From: Anisodus tanguticus
Taxonomy: Eukaryota; Streptophyta; Magnoliopsida; Solanales; Solanaceae
NCBI GenBank assembly: GCA_034509755.1
Contig: CM067555.1
Span: 46,396,255 to 46,460,254, forward strand
DNA: 64,000 bases
Reading direction: 5' to 3'
Position numbers and translations under genes: made by a program. Within the stretch, counting starts at the first letter, position 1, and each line of letters opens with the position of its first letter. The notes beneath the pieces are model-generated. The model was not told where the DNA came from and searched no databases. It was given only the letters and a program-made list of their open reading frames with translations. Below, one piece after another: positions 1 to 11,081 of the stretch.

Positions 1-148
1 TCAAATCGGGTATAATTCTTCCGAGTTATATGTCAACCAACGAACAATTGGCCGACGTGTTTGCTAAGACTTTGGGCAAATCACAACATGAATATCTTCT
101 TGGCAAGTTGGCATTCGAGATCCCCATGCTCCAACTTGAAGGGGGTAT
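1..148 (+). pseudogene. Ty1/copia polyprotein C-terminus (RNase H end)
   Basis: The frame from position 30 reads LADVFAKTLGKSQHEYLLGKL, the usual last stretch of a copia RNase H/polyprotein. The coding part ends just before a purine run (GAAGGGGGT, about 138-146) that looks like the polypurine tract, followed directly by LTR-like sequence. Only the tail of the element lies in the window, so gag, protease, integrase and most of RT/RNase H are to the left. It reads on the plus strand, opposite to the three other copia-type elements here. The family is clear from the motif; the lineage cannot be assigned from so short a piece. Confidence 0.8.
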
Positions 149-489
149 TGACAGACGAAATAGTCCGGACCCGGATTGGAAACCTAGTCTAACTCTAATA
201 GTTTTATGGTAGAATCCTAGTCTAAGTATATTTGGTAAATTATAATTATGATAGTTTTATTAGAATAGGGTAACCTAGTCTAACTCTAATAGTTTTATGG
301 TAGAATCCTAGTCTAAGTACATTTGGTAAATTGTAATTATGATAGTTTTATTAGAATATGGTTTCCTTGTTAAACTAGGGAAATGAAGAACTTAACTCTA
401 TATAAAGAGGTCATTGTGATGAATGAAAATAAGAAATAACCCAATAGTTTTCTTTTCTCTAAAATTCCAGTCACTTCTTTATTTTAACA
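149..489 (+). repeat. Copia 3' LTR with internal 91-bp tandem duplication
   Basis: The sequence after the polypurine tract begins TGACAG and plausibly ends TTTTAACA at 489, giving TG...CA ends. A TATA-like box (CTATATAAAG, about 398-407) sits where an LTR promoter would be. Positions 181-271 and 272-362 are near-identical tandem copies (period 91 bp). The exact right boundary is inferred, because the partner LTR lies outside the window. Confidence 0.6.
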
Positions 490-1034
490 AAAGGAAAAAA
501 AGGATAGATATTTATTATTAGAATAAGCTCAGTAGACCCCAAACCACCAGCAATTTTAGACTAAAAACAATGTAACTAATGTGAATTCAGTTTTTTTTTT
601 AAAATCAATGCTAGTCTTTTGAAGTTCTATTTCACATTTTAATTGGCTTGCAACTGTAACATTCTTACTTTATATTAAATATGTAAGCTAACTTTTTATC
701 TCATTTGTAAAGCAAAAAGTATTACAGTTTCTATTAATCAATCTGATATTTAAGTTTATCTCTTACTACACTCAGTTAGTCCATCCAAATGTATATCCAA
801 AATATTAGTCGTTCATTTTCTCAATGAACTACGTACAAAGATTATATATATTTGTCACTTTATAAATTACTACATATATTTTACATGAATCCGTTTCTGT
901 GTACGTATTAGACGCACATGTTAGTACATCAGTTCGAGCCGGTTCAATTGAGACCCTAGCTATATAGTACTATCGCATTCTCTAGTATATACAAGTGTTG
1001 TTTCATTCTATATTTTTGATTTTTTTTTATAATC
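490..1034. other. AT-rich intergenic, no gene seen
   Basis: I see no ORF with family similarity, no RNA gene and no clear repeat structure in this stretch. It is rich in A/T runs. Confidence 0.5.
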
Positions 1035-1220
1035 GTGGTGTTCAGGTCAGCTTGTGCACACCTCGACTAATTCCGAGATATCTGCCACTTCCCACCAACA
1101 ACATATAACAGGTAACTCTGTCCACCAAGGGTAGAACAGATGAGAAGAATTCACCTAGTGTTGTCTGCTGAGAATTAAACATGAGACCTCATGGTGCTCA
1201 ACCCACCACTAGGTCAGTTT
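1035..1220 (-). mobile_element. Au-type SINE (degenerate)
   Basis: Read on the minus strand this has the layout of the tRNA-derived plant Au SINE: an A-box-like GACCTAGTGGT near 1215, a body with ACTAGGTGAAT and GGTGGACAGAGTTACC, and the tail TTAGTCGAGGTGTGCACAAGCTGACC. The usual B box has been altered. A T-run at 1021-1028 on the plus strand would be the A-rich 3' tail. TTTGATTT flanks it on both sides (1015-1022 and 1218-1225), a possible 8-bp target duplication. A second Au copy lies at 30722-30905. Confidence 0.75.
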
Positions 1221-1509
1221 GATTTGTTCTTTGCTTACACCTAGTTTTGGTGTAACGGCGCGCATCTATATATGTTTCAACTCATCCTCTTTTTTAAAGA
1301 GTTTCATGATTGGACCTTGAACTCATTTCATATGATGGGAATTGTCGTTGTATTTGGCGCTCCTTTGATATGCGACATTCATCGTGCTACAAAGAAAATA
1401 CTTTGTTTGAAGACGACAATTATGCATGCATGTGCGTGAAAAGATTTTCTACTGCTATATACATTTTGCTACGCATCTGGAGTCTTGTGCGACAAAAAGG
1501 TGTCAACTA

Positions 1510-2395
1510 AATTTAAAGGCAAGTTCTATAGGGCGGTGGTTAGACCGACTATGTTGTATGAGGAGGAGTGTTGTCCAGTCAAGACTTCACACATACAAAA
1601 GATGAGAGTTGCGGAGATGAGATGCTGAGATGGATGTGTGGACATACAAGGAGAGATAGGATTAGGAATGATGTTATCCGATATAAAGCGGGAGTGGCCT
1701 CGATGGAGGATAAGATGTGGGAAGCGAGGTTGAAATGGTTCGGGCATGTGCAGAGGAGAGACACGGATGCCCCAGTGCGGAGGTGTGAGAGGTTGGCTAT
1801 GGACGGGTTCAAGAGGGGTAGAGGTAGGCCAACGAAGTATTGGGGAGAGGTGATTAGACGAGATATGGCGTATGTGCAACTTACTGAGGACATGACCTTA
1901 GATAGGGGGTTGTGAAGGACACGAATTAAGGTAGAAGGGTAGTAGGTAGTCGAGCGTAGTCCTACTTACGCTTACAAAATGATAGTGTAGTGTTATTATT
2001 GTAGGCTAGATTAGCCTATCACACTTATAAGCACATTATTTCTCTATAGTACCTTGTAGTTTGATTCCTGCTACTATGTATTATTTAGTGTAATTTATTT
2101 ATCTTATTTAGTTGTGTTAGCTACTGCTTCTATTGTTAGTATGCGCTACCATTGCATATTTGATTTTACTATCTGCATGTTCACAATGCTTTAATTTTTT
2201 GTCCGAGTCTCACCGTTTCTCATACTTTGTTTTGCTTTGCTTGTTTTGCCTGATTATGCTTTGTCTTGAGCCGAGGGTCTCCCGGAAACAACCGCTCTAC
2301 CTACCAAGGTGGAGGTAAGGTCTGTGTACGTTCTACCCTCCCCAGACCCACGTTGTGGATTTCACTGGGTATGTTGTTGTTTGTTTTCTTTTAGT
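1510..2395 (+). mobile_element. 5'-truncated RTE-type LINE with 3' UTR
   Basis: From 1512 to 1941 the sequence encodes the C-terminus of a plant RTE reverse transcriptase polyprotein: KFKGKFYRAVVRPTMLY, then LRWMCGHTRRDRIRN, LKWFGHVQRRDTDAPVRRC, GRGRPTKYWGEVIR and TEDMTLDRG. A one-base loss near 1621 shifts the frame between VAEMR and LRWMCG, and a Trp codon near the end has become TGA. The 3' UTR runs to about 2395 and ends in the diagnostic block GAGCCGAGGGTCTCCCGGAA...CTACCCTCCCCAGACCC followed by TGTTGTTGTTTG repeats. The RT core and endonuclease are missing, as expected for 5' truncation. It is not functional. Confidence 0.88.
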
Positions 2396-2959
2396 GTATT
2401 TCAAAAGATATACCAAGAAGTAGCCTTATCACACTCTTTCGACATAGATACATCAAGACAAATGAAAGATTATCATAACATAATCGCCTATTAGTTTTAA
2501 TTGATCTTTGATTAAGTGCTGCTCAAACTATCTAATTACAATGGGAATTTAACTTTTGCAACTTTATTAATTGAATGTGAATCATGAACTTCAAAGTAGA
2601 GTTTTCCCACTAAATTTTACCCTTTGGTCACCACAAAAAAAGTTTGAATAAGCACTTTAAGGACAAACTCTTTTTGAACATAATGGGCCACAAGATGACA
2701 TCATTGATAATTAAACAAAGCGAAAGTAATTTTGTCCGACTCAGGATGATGTGGAAGGACTAAGGGAGCTTCATGACCTGAGAAAGACTTCATGAGGTGT
2801 GACAAAAAAAATTGGAAGTAGAATTTATGACTAAAAAAAAGATGAAAAGAAGAAGGAACTCAATTCCCATGCACTTAGAGATTTGGCCTAGCGGTGACAA
2901 CCAATGCTAAGTGATTTTATCTCATCTAGTTAAACTTTGAAAAATGAAGTTATTTGTAA
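2396..2959. other. Intergenic, no gene seen
   Basis: AT-rich sequence between the LINE and the SINE/LINE-tail array. I recognise no ORF or repeat family here. Confidence 0.45.
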
Positions 2960-3930
2960 TAGTGCTACTGTAGGGCCCGATACCTATGCTAATAGATACC
3001 AACAGATACCTAATGAAATAGTTGAGGTGGTATAGCAAGTACCTAGAGGCTCGATACAACAATAATATCCCGAGAAATTTCACAACGTGGGGTCTAGGAG
3101 GATAGAGTGTACGCAGACCTTATCACCTAGAGGCTCGATAGTGTACGGTAATTACATATATATAGGCGTAGACAAACTGACTTGATAGCAGTTACATAGT
3201 GAAATAGTCGAGGTGGTCTAGCAAGTAGCCAGATACCCACAAAATTTGGTACTTGTGGCTGATGGAGAATATATAAGGTGCATGAAAGTTGGCTTGTATC
3301 AAATACCTAGTGAAATAGTCGAGGTGGTCAAGTAGATACGCGTGGGCTCGGTACGGGTGTTGATGGGCAATAGCATATATCTAGTAGACTAGTCGAAGTG
3401 TCTATAAGCTAGCCTAGTGGATAATATATAGCAGACACCTAGTGAAATAGTCGAGGTAGTCTAACTGTCTAAGCAGGTCCACTGGCACGATACATGTGGT
3501 GGTGGACATTACCGGATACTTAGTGAAATGTGCAGAGGTGTGCAAGTATTTTTTTTAGCATAGACAAAAAATTCTAGGTGATTTTTTCTTATATGTCTAA
3601 GAATTTTGAGCAAAATTACTCATAATTTGTGCTACTGGGGATAGCTGGCATGTGTTGGATCGGTACATATGTTGGTAGACAATAACAAATACCTAGTGAA
3701 ATCATTGAGGTGATCCAGCAGGTATACGTGCAGGCTAGTATTGGTGAACAATAACATATATCAAGTGAAATATTTTAAGTGCGCGCAAGCTGACCCGGTG
3801 AACGGTAACAAATACCTAGTTAAATAGTCGAGGTGGTCTAGCAGTTCAGCCTAATACATGTATTCATGGATATTACCAGATACCTAGTCAACTAGTTTAG
3901 GTGCGTGCCAGTTAACCCGACGCAGCTTAA
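2960..3930. repeat. Degenerate array of Au-SINE-tail-like and RTE-tail pieces
   Basis: The block ATACCTAGTGAAATAGTCGAGGTGGT recurs in diverged form near 3015, 3195, 3300, 3375, 3425, 3520, 3690, 3755, 3815 and 3885, at irregular spacing of about 60-170 bp. It resembles the 3' part of an Au SINE read in its own sense (GGTACC..GTGGAATTAGTCGAGGTGCGCGCAAGCTGGCCC). The copies near 3775 and 3885 keep the further GTGCGCGCAAGCTGACCC-type tail. At about 3060-3123 a fragment of the RTE LINE 3' tail (GGGGTCTAGGAGGATAGAGT and GTACGCAGACCTTATC) is embedded. No complete SINE head with A and B boxes is seen. Confidence 0.6.
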
Positions 3931-4100
3931 TCTTAAATAAAAAAAACCAACTCCCTATCTGCAAGTTTTCAACTGTCACTAGTGTTTGCTTTGGCGGGAT
4001 ATAACTATTTTTAGGTGTGAACTAATTTTTATTTTGGTGGGGTCATTCTTCATGGAATGTATTATAACCTTTCGGTGTTCATATTCTTGGACTCCACAGC

Positions 4101-4110
4101 CTATAAAAAC
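4101..4110 (+). promoter_or_regulatory. Candidate TATA box of the NAC gene
   Basis: CTATAAAAAC lies about 450 bp before the NAC start codon. Transcription would begin near 4135, giving a long 5' leader. That leader contains short upstream ORFs, for example ATGTTAAGG... from 4242 and ATGAGAGGCACTTAG from 4445. They could reduce translation unless an intron in the leader removes them; I could not place such an intron with confidence. Confidence 0.45.
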
Positions 4111-4561
4111 CCATCAATACTCAAATCTTTTTTACTCTACACAACTTATCTTCCAAGTATAGACTCAAAAACTAAACATAGTAAATACTCTTAATAGTCA
4201 TCAAATTTTGCTACTTTCGAAAATTTCACCAGCTTCTTGTGTCATGTTAAGGCATTTTACCATCTGGGGTTTTTAGTTCCACTTAAATTTACTTACTTTA
4301 TCAATTTCCAAGAACTTTTTTTTGTGTGGCTAGAACATAAAGTTCTCAACTTTTTTCTCCAGGAAGATGCTATTTATCACAACTCTTGAGTTCATTTTAG
4401 TTAAAAGTTTCAATTTTTGGATCTTTCATATTTTCAATAGGTACATGAGAGGCACTTAGTTAAGTGGAAAACAACGTTTTGAATCCCGTTATTTGAATTC
4501 CTGGCTCTGCCACTGACTGTATTATAGTTAGTTTAAGATATTTTCTTGAGAAAATTAGTTC

Positions 4562-6933
4562 ATGGCAGGAGCATCACTGCCTCCAGGATTTCGATTCCAT
4601 CCAACTGATGATGAATTGGTAGGATATTATCTGAAAAGGAAAACTGATGGACTTGAAATTGAATTGGAAGTTATTCCAGAAATAGACTTGTACAAATTTG
4701 ATCCATGGGAACTTCCAGGTATACACATTCTTGATATATATAAGCATCCGATTGCATCAGTTCACGCATATAATAAAACAGATTTCACTTATATACACCG
4801 ATTGCATAAAGATTTTTTACACGATCAGTGTATTTTAACTTGCCTACTTTCCAGGTCACAAATCTCGCTTTTTATGGATGGTTTACCTTTTGTTTTCTTT
4901 TACATGACGTGATTGAATAAAAATTCTTTTACACTATCAGTATATGTATTTTAGTTTTTTCATTTGATTGGTTTTATTGTTAGGTTGAAAAGCTAATAAA
5001 TAGTGCAAAATTGCAGCTTCATTATACTTTTGAACTGAAAATGTACTGAAAGTTGTTTGCTTTATTGTCTAGAAAATCAAAAGATGGAGTGTTCTGTGGG
5101 GCATCTCTTTTTTTTCCATAATTGAAAGTTAATTATTATCTAAGATGAAAAACATGCTATGATTGCTTACCTTTAATCTTAACTCAAGATTCTGACATCT
5201 TGCAGATGTGGATTTAGGATTTAAACTTGATCGGTTCAATCTTCAAGAATCTTAACATTAAACTCATTATACATTTGAAATTATGTGTTCAGAGTTGGAT
5301 ATTCTTTTTGAATTTCAAGTAGTTTTAGTAGTTTTTCACGTATATATCTGTGTTTTATATCGAAAATATTGTGTTCAGTTGGACCTACAAAACGTAGGCT
5401 CTATCCGCCTCTAACAACATGTCCTTAAAAATTGCTTATCTGAAATTGGAACTCTGACATCACGTAGGGCGGATTTAGAATTTAAACTTCATTGCTTCAA
5501 CCTTTAACATTCTTAACACTAAACTCAATATACAGTTGATATTATGTGTAGAAAATTAGATATTTCTTTTGAATTTCAAGTAGTTTCAGTAGTTTTTCAC
5601 GTTTCTATCTATGTTTCTTATTGAAAATACTGTGTTCAGTTGGACCTGGGCTCTATCAGCCTCTAACTTCATGTCCTTGAAAATGCAGAGAAATCTTTCT
5701 TGCCAAAGAACGACATGGAGTGGTTCTTCTTCTGCCCTCGGGACAAGAAGTACCCGAATGGCTCACGAACCAATCGAGCCACTAAGGCCGGATACTGGAA
5801 AGCAACAGGAAAAGATAGGAAGGTTACCTGTCATGATCAGGCTGCAGTTGTTGGATACCGAAAAACACTAGTCTTCTATCGCGGAAGAGCTCCTCTTGGG
5901 GACAGAACGGATTGGGTAATGCATGAATATCGTCTCTGTGATGATGTTTCTCGAGGCGCTCCGAATTTCCAGGTTTGATTCAACAAACTCATCATTGTTC
6001 TTCTTGAATTTAGTAAATGCACGAATTCAAGAAGTCGATCATATTCTGCTATTTGAATATATCTTCAGGGGCCTTTTGCACTTTGCCGTATCATCAAGAG
6101 AAATGATGCCTCACTGAAGACGAGTGACACTTCAGTAGCAATCTCGAACGAACCTGTTGTTCTTACTGCTGATATGCCAACTCAATCGACGTACACGTGC
6201 AATGATAGCAACTATTCGACTCCTATTACTTCTCCTTATGAATCTGCAGAAGGGAGTACTAATGTTGCAAACCTTTGGATGTCAAATGATATGATTCTTG
6301 ATTCTTCAAAGGTATTGAAATCTTCCCTGCAAGTTACACATTTGGCCGGTCGGCAAAAAATAATTACATTCGCTAGCCACATCATACAAAAAAAATATAC
6401 ACTATTATGTATCAAAATGTATATTTTATCTATATTATACATTAATATACAAAAAATATATATTTTTTGGCTATTATTTTTGTTGGCGGTTATTTATGTC
6501 AATTTTTCTTTTTTTTTTCTTCTTTATTTGAGTCTGATTCTTTTTAACTTCATACTGATTTTGGTGGCTTCATGTAGGAATGTCCTCGAGGCCAGAATGC
6601 ACATGGAAACTATCCACACTATGAGTTTCCAAATGTAACATCGTGGCAACCAGATGATCGGATTGAGTTCACTTCAAGCTCAACTTTCCCGAATTTTAGA
6701 GGGGAAGTTGAACTTTTGGGTGATCTCAGTAGCTATGGCTGCGTATCTCCATACTCGGTTGATGGAAGCTACAAGGGGCTTTACGATATTTGTACTATGT
6801 CATATGAAGGTTATGATCTAACCAAACTCATTCAGAAAAACCAAATCTTTTTCTGATAAATGAATTGGAAAAACTAATAATGCAAGCCTTTTCTGTCTTC
6901 GCTGCAGAGTGTCAAGGTTGGAATCAAAGCTAA
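4562..6933 (+). CDS. NAC-domain transcription factor, 5 exons (NAC071/ANAC011-like)
   Basis: Exons inferred from GT-AG sites and an unbroken frame: 4562-4718, 5689-5972, 6069-6311, 6578-6809 and 6908-6933, about 313 aa. NAC subdomains appear in order: LPPGFRFHPTDDELVGYYL (A), EVIPEIDLYKFDPWELP (B), EWFFFCPRDKKYPNGSRTNR and ATKAGYWKATGKDRKV (C), VGYRKTLVFYRGRAPLGDRT with DWVMHEYRL (D), and GAPNFQGPFALCRIIKR (E). The domain fills about residues 6-160; the acidic, Ser/Thr-rich remainder is the likely activation region. NAC proteins bind DNA in the nucleus, usually as dimers. The first residues resemble the ANAC011/071/096 clade; that assignment is from memory. Alternative end: if the last intron (6810-6907) is retained, the frame runs to TGA at 6854-6856 (about 320 aa). 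Intron 1 (970 bp) carries a tandem duplication that includes its 3' splice region. Confidence 0.9.
5191..5688 (+). repeat. Tandem duplication (about 252 bp) at the 3' end of NAC intron 1
   Basis: Two diverged direct copies run about 5185-5437 and 5446-5688. Each has CTGACATC, then GGATTTA.AATTTAAACTT, GAATTTCAAGTAGTTT, AGTAGTTTTTCACGT, TGTTCAGTTGGACCT, CCTCTAAC and ATGTCCTT. The core resembles a common Solanaceae repeat whose ends look like GCGGATTTA and CCGCCTCTA. The downstream copy ends in the used acceptor (GAAAATGCAG at 5679-5688). The matching place in the upstream copy (AAAAATTGCT, about 5427-5436) has lost the AG. Confidence 0.8.
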
Positions 6934-7464
6934 TTTGGGAGATTTTAACGGTTTATGGTCACACGAAGACAACTTTCGGTAATGTATTGAAGTATATCCG
7001 GAAGAGCTCAACGCGATTAAGTTAGCTTTGAGAAACTGTATTGTTATCTGAGACAACAGATTTTTATGTTTGTCTCAGAGTTCAATTGTAGCTAGTGCAT
7101 TGTTGTCATATAACTATGAGATAATAACTAGTGATGATCCTTTTTAAGGATCACACTAGGAAATGGTATAGTTTGTAGCTGATTTCTGGTTCTGATTTGT
7201 ATCACCCTCTTCTGTTTTTGATCAATTCCATGTATGAATTACCAACAACCAAATGTAGCCAAAATTCTAGTAGTGAACAATATGAACCAATGGTTTCATC
7301 CACTTTAAACAGTTCAAAATATCATAATGATTCATTCGGGTAGTATGAAATGTCTGAGCAGCTTTTCAAGTTTGAAATGCATATGTTATAAGTAAGGAGA
7401 TAAATATCGTATTCCCCCGATCAATGTGGGATACTTAACACCGCGGGAATGCCTAAAACTCGAC
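6934..7464 (+). other. NAC 3' UTR and flanking sequence
   Basis: Downstream of the NAC stop there is about 250 bp of likely 3' UTR, then non-coding sequence up to the copia insertion. From about 7390 the sequence belongs to the roughly 230-bp tandem repeat that continues at 12339 on the other side of the element. No additional gene is seen. Confidence 0.5.
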
Positions 7465-7469
7465 ATTAC

Positions 7470-7691
7470 TGTAAGACTTTGGAAGTATTTTCCTCAATGT
7501 ATTCATCCTTCTAGGGTACAATATATACACCATATACATGTAATTAGGAAGAGTCAATCATGCCTAATCAATTCCTAATAATCTTCTATCTAATTAAGAT
7601 AATATTCCTAATTAACATTTTACTACCTACCATATATAAAATGATACTACATTACTACATAATAATAATATGATTGCATAATATTCTAACA
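7470..7691 (-). repeat. Left (3') LTR of the copia element
   Basis: 222-bp LTR with TG...CA ends, nearly identical to 12109-12333. In element sense it is the 3' LTR, next to the polypurine tract at about 7692-7700. Confidence 0.93.
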
Positions 7692-8071
7692 CTCCCTCGC
7701 AGTCGAAGCTGGAGGGCGGTGAATGTTGAGACTGTCCCTAAAATCTTCAAATAATATTAGCGGAAGTCCTTTTGTGAAGATATCTGCGATTTGATGACGC
7801 GTTGGGACATGTAGCACCCAAACTTGTCGCGAGCCACCTTCTTGCATACAAAATGAATATCTAACTCAATATGTTTAGTGCATTAATGGTGGATGGGATT
7901 CCCTGAGAGGTAGATTGCACTAATATTATCACAGTATACTATTGTTGCAGTCGGAATAGGGCAATGAAGTTCAAGTAACAGGTTCCGAATCCAACATGAG
8001 TCAGATACAACATTGGCCACATCACGATATTCTGCTTTAGCACTTGAGCATGATACCGTGGCCTGCCTTTT

Positions 8072-9236
8072 TTAGGACCATGAGATTAAATTGTCACCAA
8101 GGAAGACGCAATACCCGGAGGTAGATCGTCTTGTATCTGGACATCCTGCCCAATCTGCATCAGTGTAAGTAACAAGTTTGGAAACAGAGGACGGGTATAA
8201 ATGTAATCCATACTCCAGAGTGACCTGAATATATCGCACAATGCGTTTCAGAGCATGCATATGTTCCTCAATTGGATTATACATGAATAGACACACTTGT
8301 TGCACTGCATAGGTAATATCTGGCCTGGTGAATGTGAGATACTGTAAAGCTCCTGCTAGGCTGCAGGTATAATGTTGCATCAGCAAAAGGTTTGCTAGAG
8401 ATGGCACTCAATTTTGACTTTGTGTCGACCGGAGTTGCCGAAGGTTTTCAGAAAGACATCCCAGCTTGTTCCACGATTTTTGATGCATACTTCTTCTGGG
8501 AGAGAAATAATCCACATGTATGTCGGGTCACAGCAATCCCTAGAAAGTAGTGGAGTGGACCAAGATCTTTCATAGCGAATTCAGAACTAAGTTGTGACAT
8601 GATATTCTTGCGAAGAGAGTCTGAAGATACTGTTAGAATAATATCATCCACATATAGAAGAAGATAAGCAGTATGACTACCCTGACGATAGATAAACAGA
8701 GAATTATCTGAACGGCTGTGCGAAAAACCCATGTGTGACACAAAATCTGCAAACCGCTTATACCAAGCCCTGGGGGCCTGCTTGATGCCATATAATGATT
8801 TGTTGAGCAAACACACATGGTTGGGATATTTAGGATCCTTGTATCCTAACGGTTGGTGCATGTAAACAGTCTCATTAAGGTGTCTATGGAGGAAGGCATT
8901 TTTGACATCCAATTGATGAAGTGACCATCAATTTGAGAGAGATAGGCTGAGAACTGTTCTGATAGTTGCAGGTTTGACCACTGGACTGAATGTTTCCTCG
9001 CAATCTACACCAACCTATTGTGTCTTCCCATCACCTACAAGACGGGTTTTATGCCACTCAAAAGTTCCATCAGATTTTTCTTTATGGCTGAAAATCCACA
9101 TAGATTGAATTATATTAGCATTAGATGTTCGAGGTACTAAATTCCATGTCCTATTTGTAATTAGAGCATGATATTCATCATCCATGGCCATTTTCCAATT
9201 CGGGTCTTTTAGAGCAGACACTAAATTACGAGGCAA
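8072..9236 (-). pseudogene. Copia reverse transcriptase and RNase H (broken)
   Basis: Minus-strand frames give the copia RT: a degraded N-terminal part from 9236 (PNWKMAMDDEYHALITNRTW), then from 8912 MDVKNAFLHRHLNETVYMHQ, SLYGIKQAPRAWYKRF, the catalytic LLLYVDDIILT and AMKDLGPLHYFLGI. RNase H follows at 8407-8072 with YLTFTRPDITYAVQQV and DADWAGCPDTRRSTSGYCVF. Breaks lie near 9000-8912 and 8440. The YVDD active site is intact. The end of RNase H, between 8071 and the polypurine tract, continues in shifted frames. Confidence 0.9.
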
Positions 9237-10169
9237 AGGTGATTTCGAGACCTGGGTGTGAGGCTATATTTGGCATTGGGTTTGACAATTCCATGTTGAC
9301 TACGGGTGGCCGGACGGTTTGTTGGGCCAGTGGACTGGACGCCACTGACCGATGAGTGAGAAACGAGGGTCCAGTGGGCTGTATTGCTGGAGCTGGAATT
9401 GGGCCCGTAGTGGTGGACTGACCCAATGGGCCTGAATTACGGTGTTCAACACTAGTAATAGGTACCGAGCTGTGAAAAAAATGTGTTAGATACGAAAGCT
9501 TATCATCATCCAAAAAATCATAGTTATGAGTCCCCATGGCAATCTACATGACGATTTATAAAGATTCTTTTGGAAGAAATGTCGTAACATTGGTAACCGC
9601 GATGATGAGTAGGATATCCCAAGAACACACATAGAGTAGACCGGGCTTGGAGTTTTGTGATTGTGGTGAATGGAAAGAGGGGGTAGCAAATACAACCAAA
9701 CACTCTTAAGTGATGATAGGTGGGCTCTCGTAAGTAAAGCATTTTTAGGGGAGCTTGGTATGATAGATTTTTATGAGGATGGACATTCAACAGATAAGTG
9801 GCCATTTGAAGTGCATGATGCCAAAATATAGGGGGAAGTGAAACATGAAAAAGAGATGTTCTAACAATATTGTTAATGGTTCTAATTTTGCGTTTCGCCT
9901 TCCCATTTTGTGATGAAGTATGAGGACAAGACAGAAGAAACTGAGGACCATTTGTTTTGAAAAAAATCCCAAAAATGTTTATTGTCAAACTCTCCCCCAT
10001 TGTCACATTGAATATTTTTGATATCACGTTCAAATTGAGTTCGGATGAATGCTCTAAAAGTAAGAAAAGTGGAAAACACTTGTGATTTTTTCAATAAAGG
10101 AAATGTCCACAAATAATGAGAGTATTCATCAAGTATAAGCAAATAATATCTATGACTAGAAGAACTCAA
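9226..10169 (-). pseudogene. Copia integrase core (broken)
   Basis: Overlapping minus-strand frames carry the integrase catalytic core: YYLLILDEYSHYLWTFPL, then IQCDNGGEFDNKHF with the central Asp, and a match for the Glu region in SSQNGKAKRKIRTINNIVRT. FLGYPTHHRGYQCYDISSKR follows from the region linking to RT. Frames change around 10030-9880 and 9530, so no single open frame spans the domain. Confidence 0.85.
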
Positions 10170-10181
10170 AACATGTGATGT

Positions 10182-10814
10182 TCAAATATCACAATGTAAA
10201 ATATCAAATGGCAAAAGAGTGCATGAAGTAGAGGAAATAAATGGCAACTTAACATGTTTACCAAGTGTACAAGAATGACACTTATTTAGAGTCCGTGTTT
10301 GGGTACAAGAAATAAAATTATTTTGTTTAAGAGAAGCCAAAACAATCTCTCCCGGATGTCCCAAACATTGGTGCCATAAAGATGGTGCCAAGGCTGCAAA
10401 AACAGAAGGAAACTTGGATTGTTGTGTTGACGAATTTGTTGGATAGAGCTCCCCCTTGCTATCACATCTCATGAGAAGCTTCCCTGTCTGAAAATCATGC
10501 ACGGAAAAGCCAAAGGGGTCAAACCGGACAGATACCCAATTATCAGTTGTAAACTTTCTAACAAAAACCAAGTTTTTGATTAATTTGGGAGCATGAAGGA
10601 CATTCTTTAAAATTAGGAGTGGTTTTGCTGGTGACAATTTGCTAGAACTATAACATTTTATTGTAATTGAATGGCCATTTTCAACAATTATTCCATTATC
10701 ATTGCCCAAATTAAAATAGGACGAGAGATTACCTTGGGAGGACGTCATATGGGACGTCGCTCCGGAGTCCATGTACCAATTTGAATCCGATGGATTAAGT
10801 CCAAGAGTGTGCAT
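10182..10814 (-). CDS. Copia protease and GAG-pre-integrase segment
   Basis: 210 residues. The aspartic protease core is WYMDSGATSHMTS (DSG triad) followed by LILKNVLHAPKLIKNLV. The pre-integrase zinc-binding part is LWHQCLGHPG with CHSCTLGKHVKLPF (HHCC). Its open frame joins integrase at 10182. It is part of the polyprotein, not a cellular gene. Confidence 0.88.
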   Translation of the reverse strand: MHTLGLNPSDSNWYMDSGATSHMTSSQGNLSSYFNLGNDNGIIVENGHSITIKCYSSSKLSPAKPLLILKNVLHAPKLIKNLVFVRKFTTDNWVSVRFDPFGFSVHDFQTGKLLMRCDSKGELYPTNSSTQQSKFPSVFAALAPSLWHQCLGHPGEIVLASLKQNNFISCTQTRTLNKCHSCTLGKHVKLPFISSTSCTLLPFDILHCDI

Positions 10815-11081
10815 GGCGGACTCAATTTTCGTGGGGTGGGCCCCTGTTGAATGGGCCTTATGCCACTGGGTCGGCTGAGGCCCACTGCTACTGCCTGTGT
10901 TAATAGACCCAGCGAAATGGGCATGCTGGGCCTGTTATTGCTGCTGCCAATTCAGTGGAAAGTACCCACTGTTTTGCTTAGGCTGGCCAGTGGGCCTTTG
11001 GTGCTGCCTGGCCCAATTGCCTGTTGGGGCTGGGCTGGGTAGTATAGCCCAAGGCCACTGCCAGCCGGTGGGCTGCTGCCA

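Noticed and set aside
6174..6638. 154-aa open frame overlapping the NAC gene
   Set aside because: It starts inside NAC exon 3 and runs through the intron (hydrophobic T-rich translation); an artefact of reading the intron.
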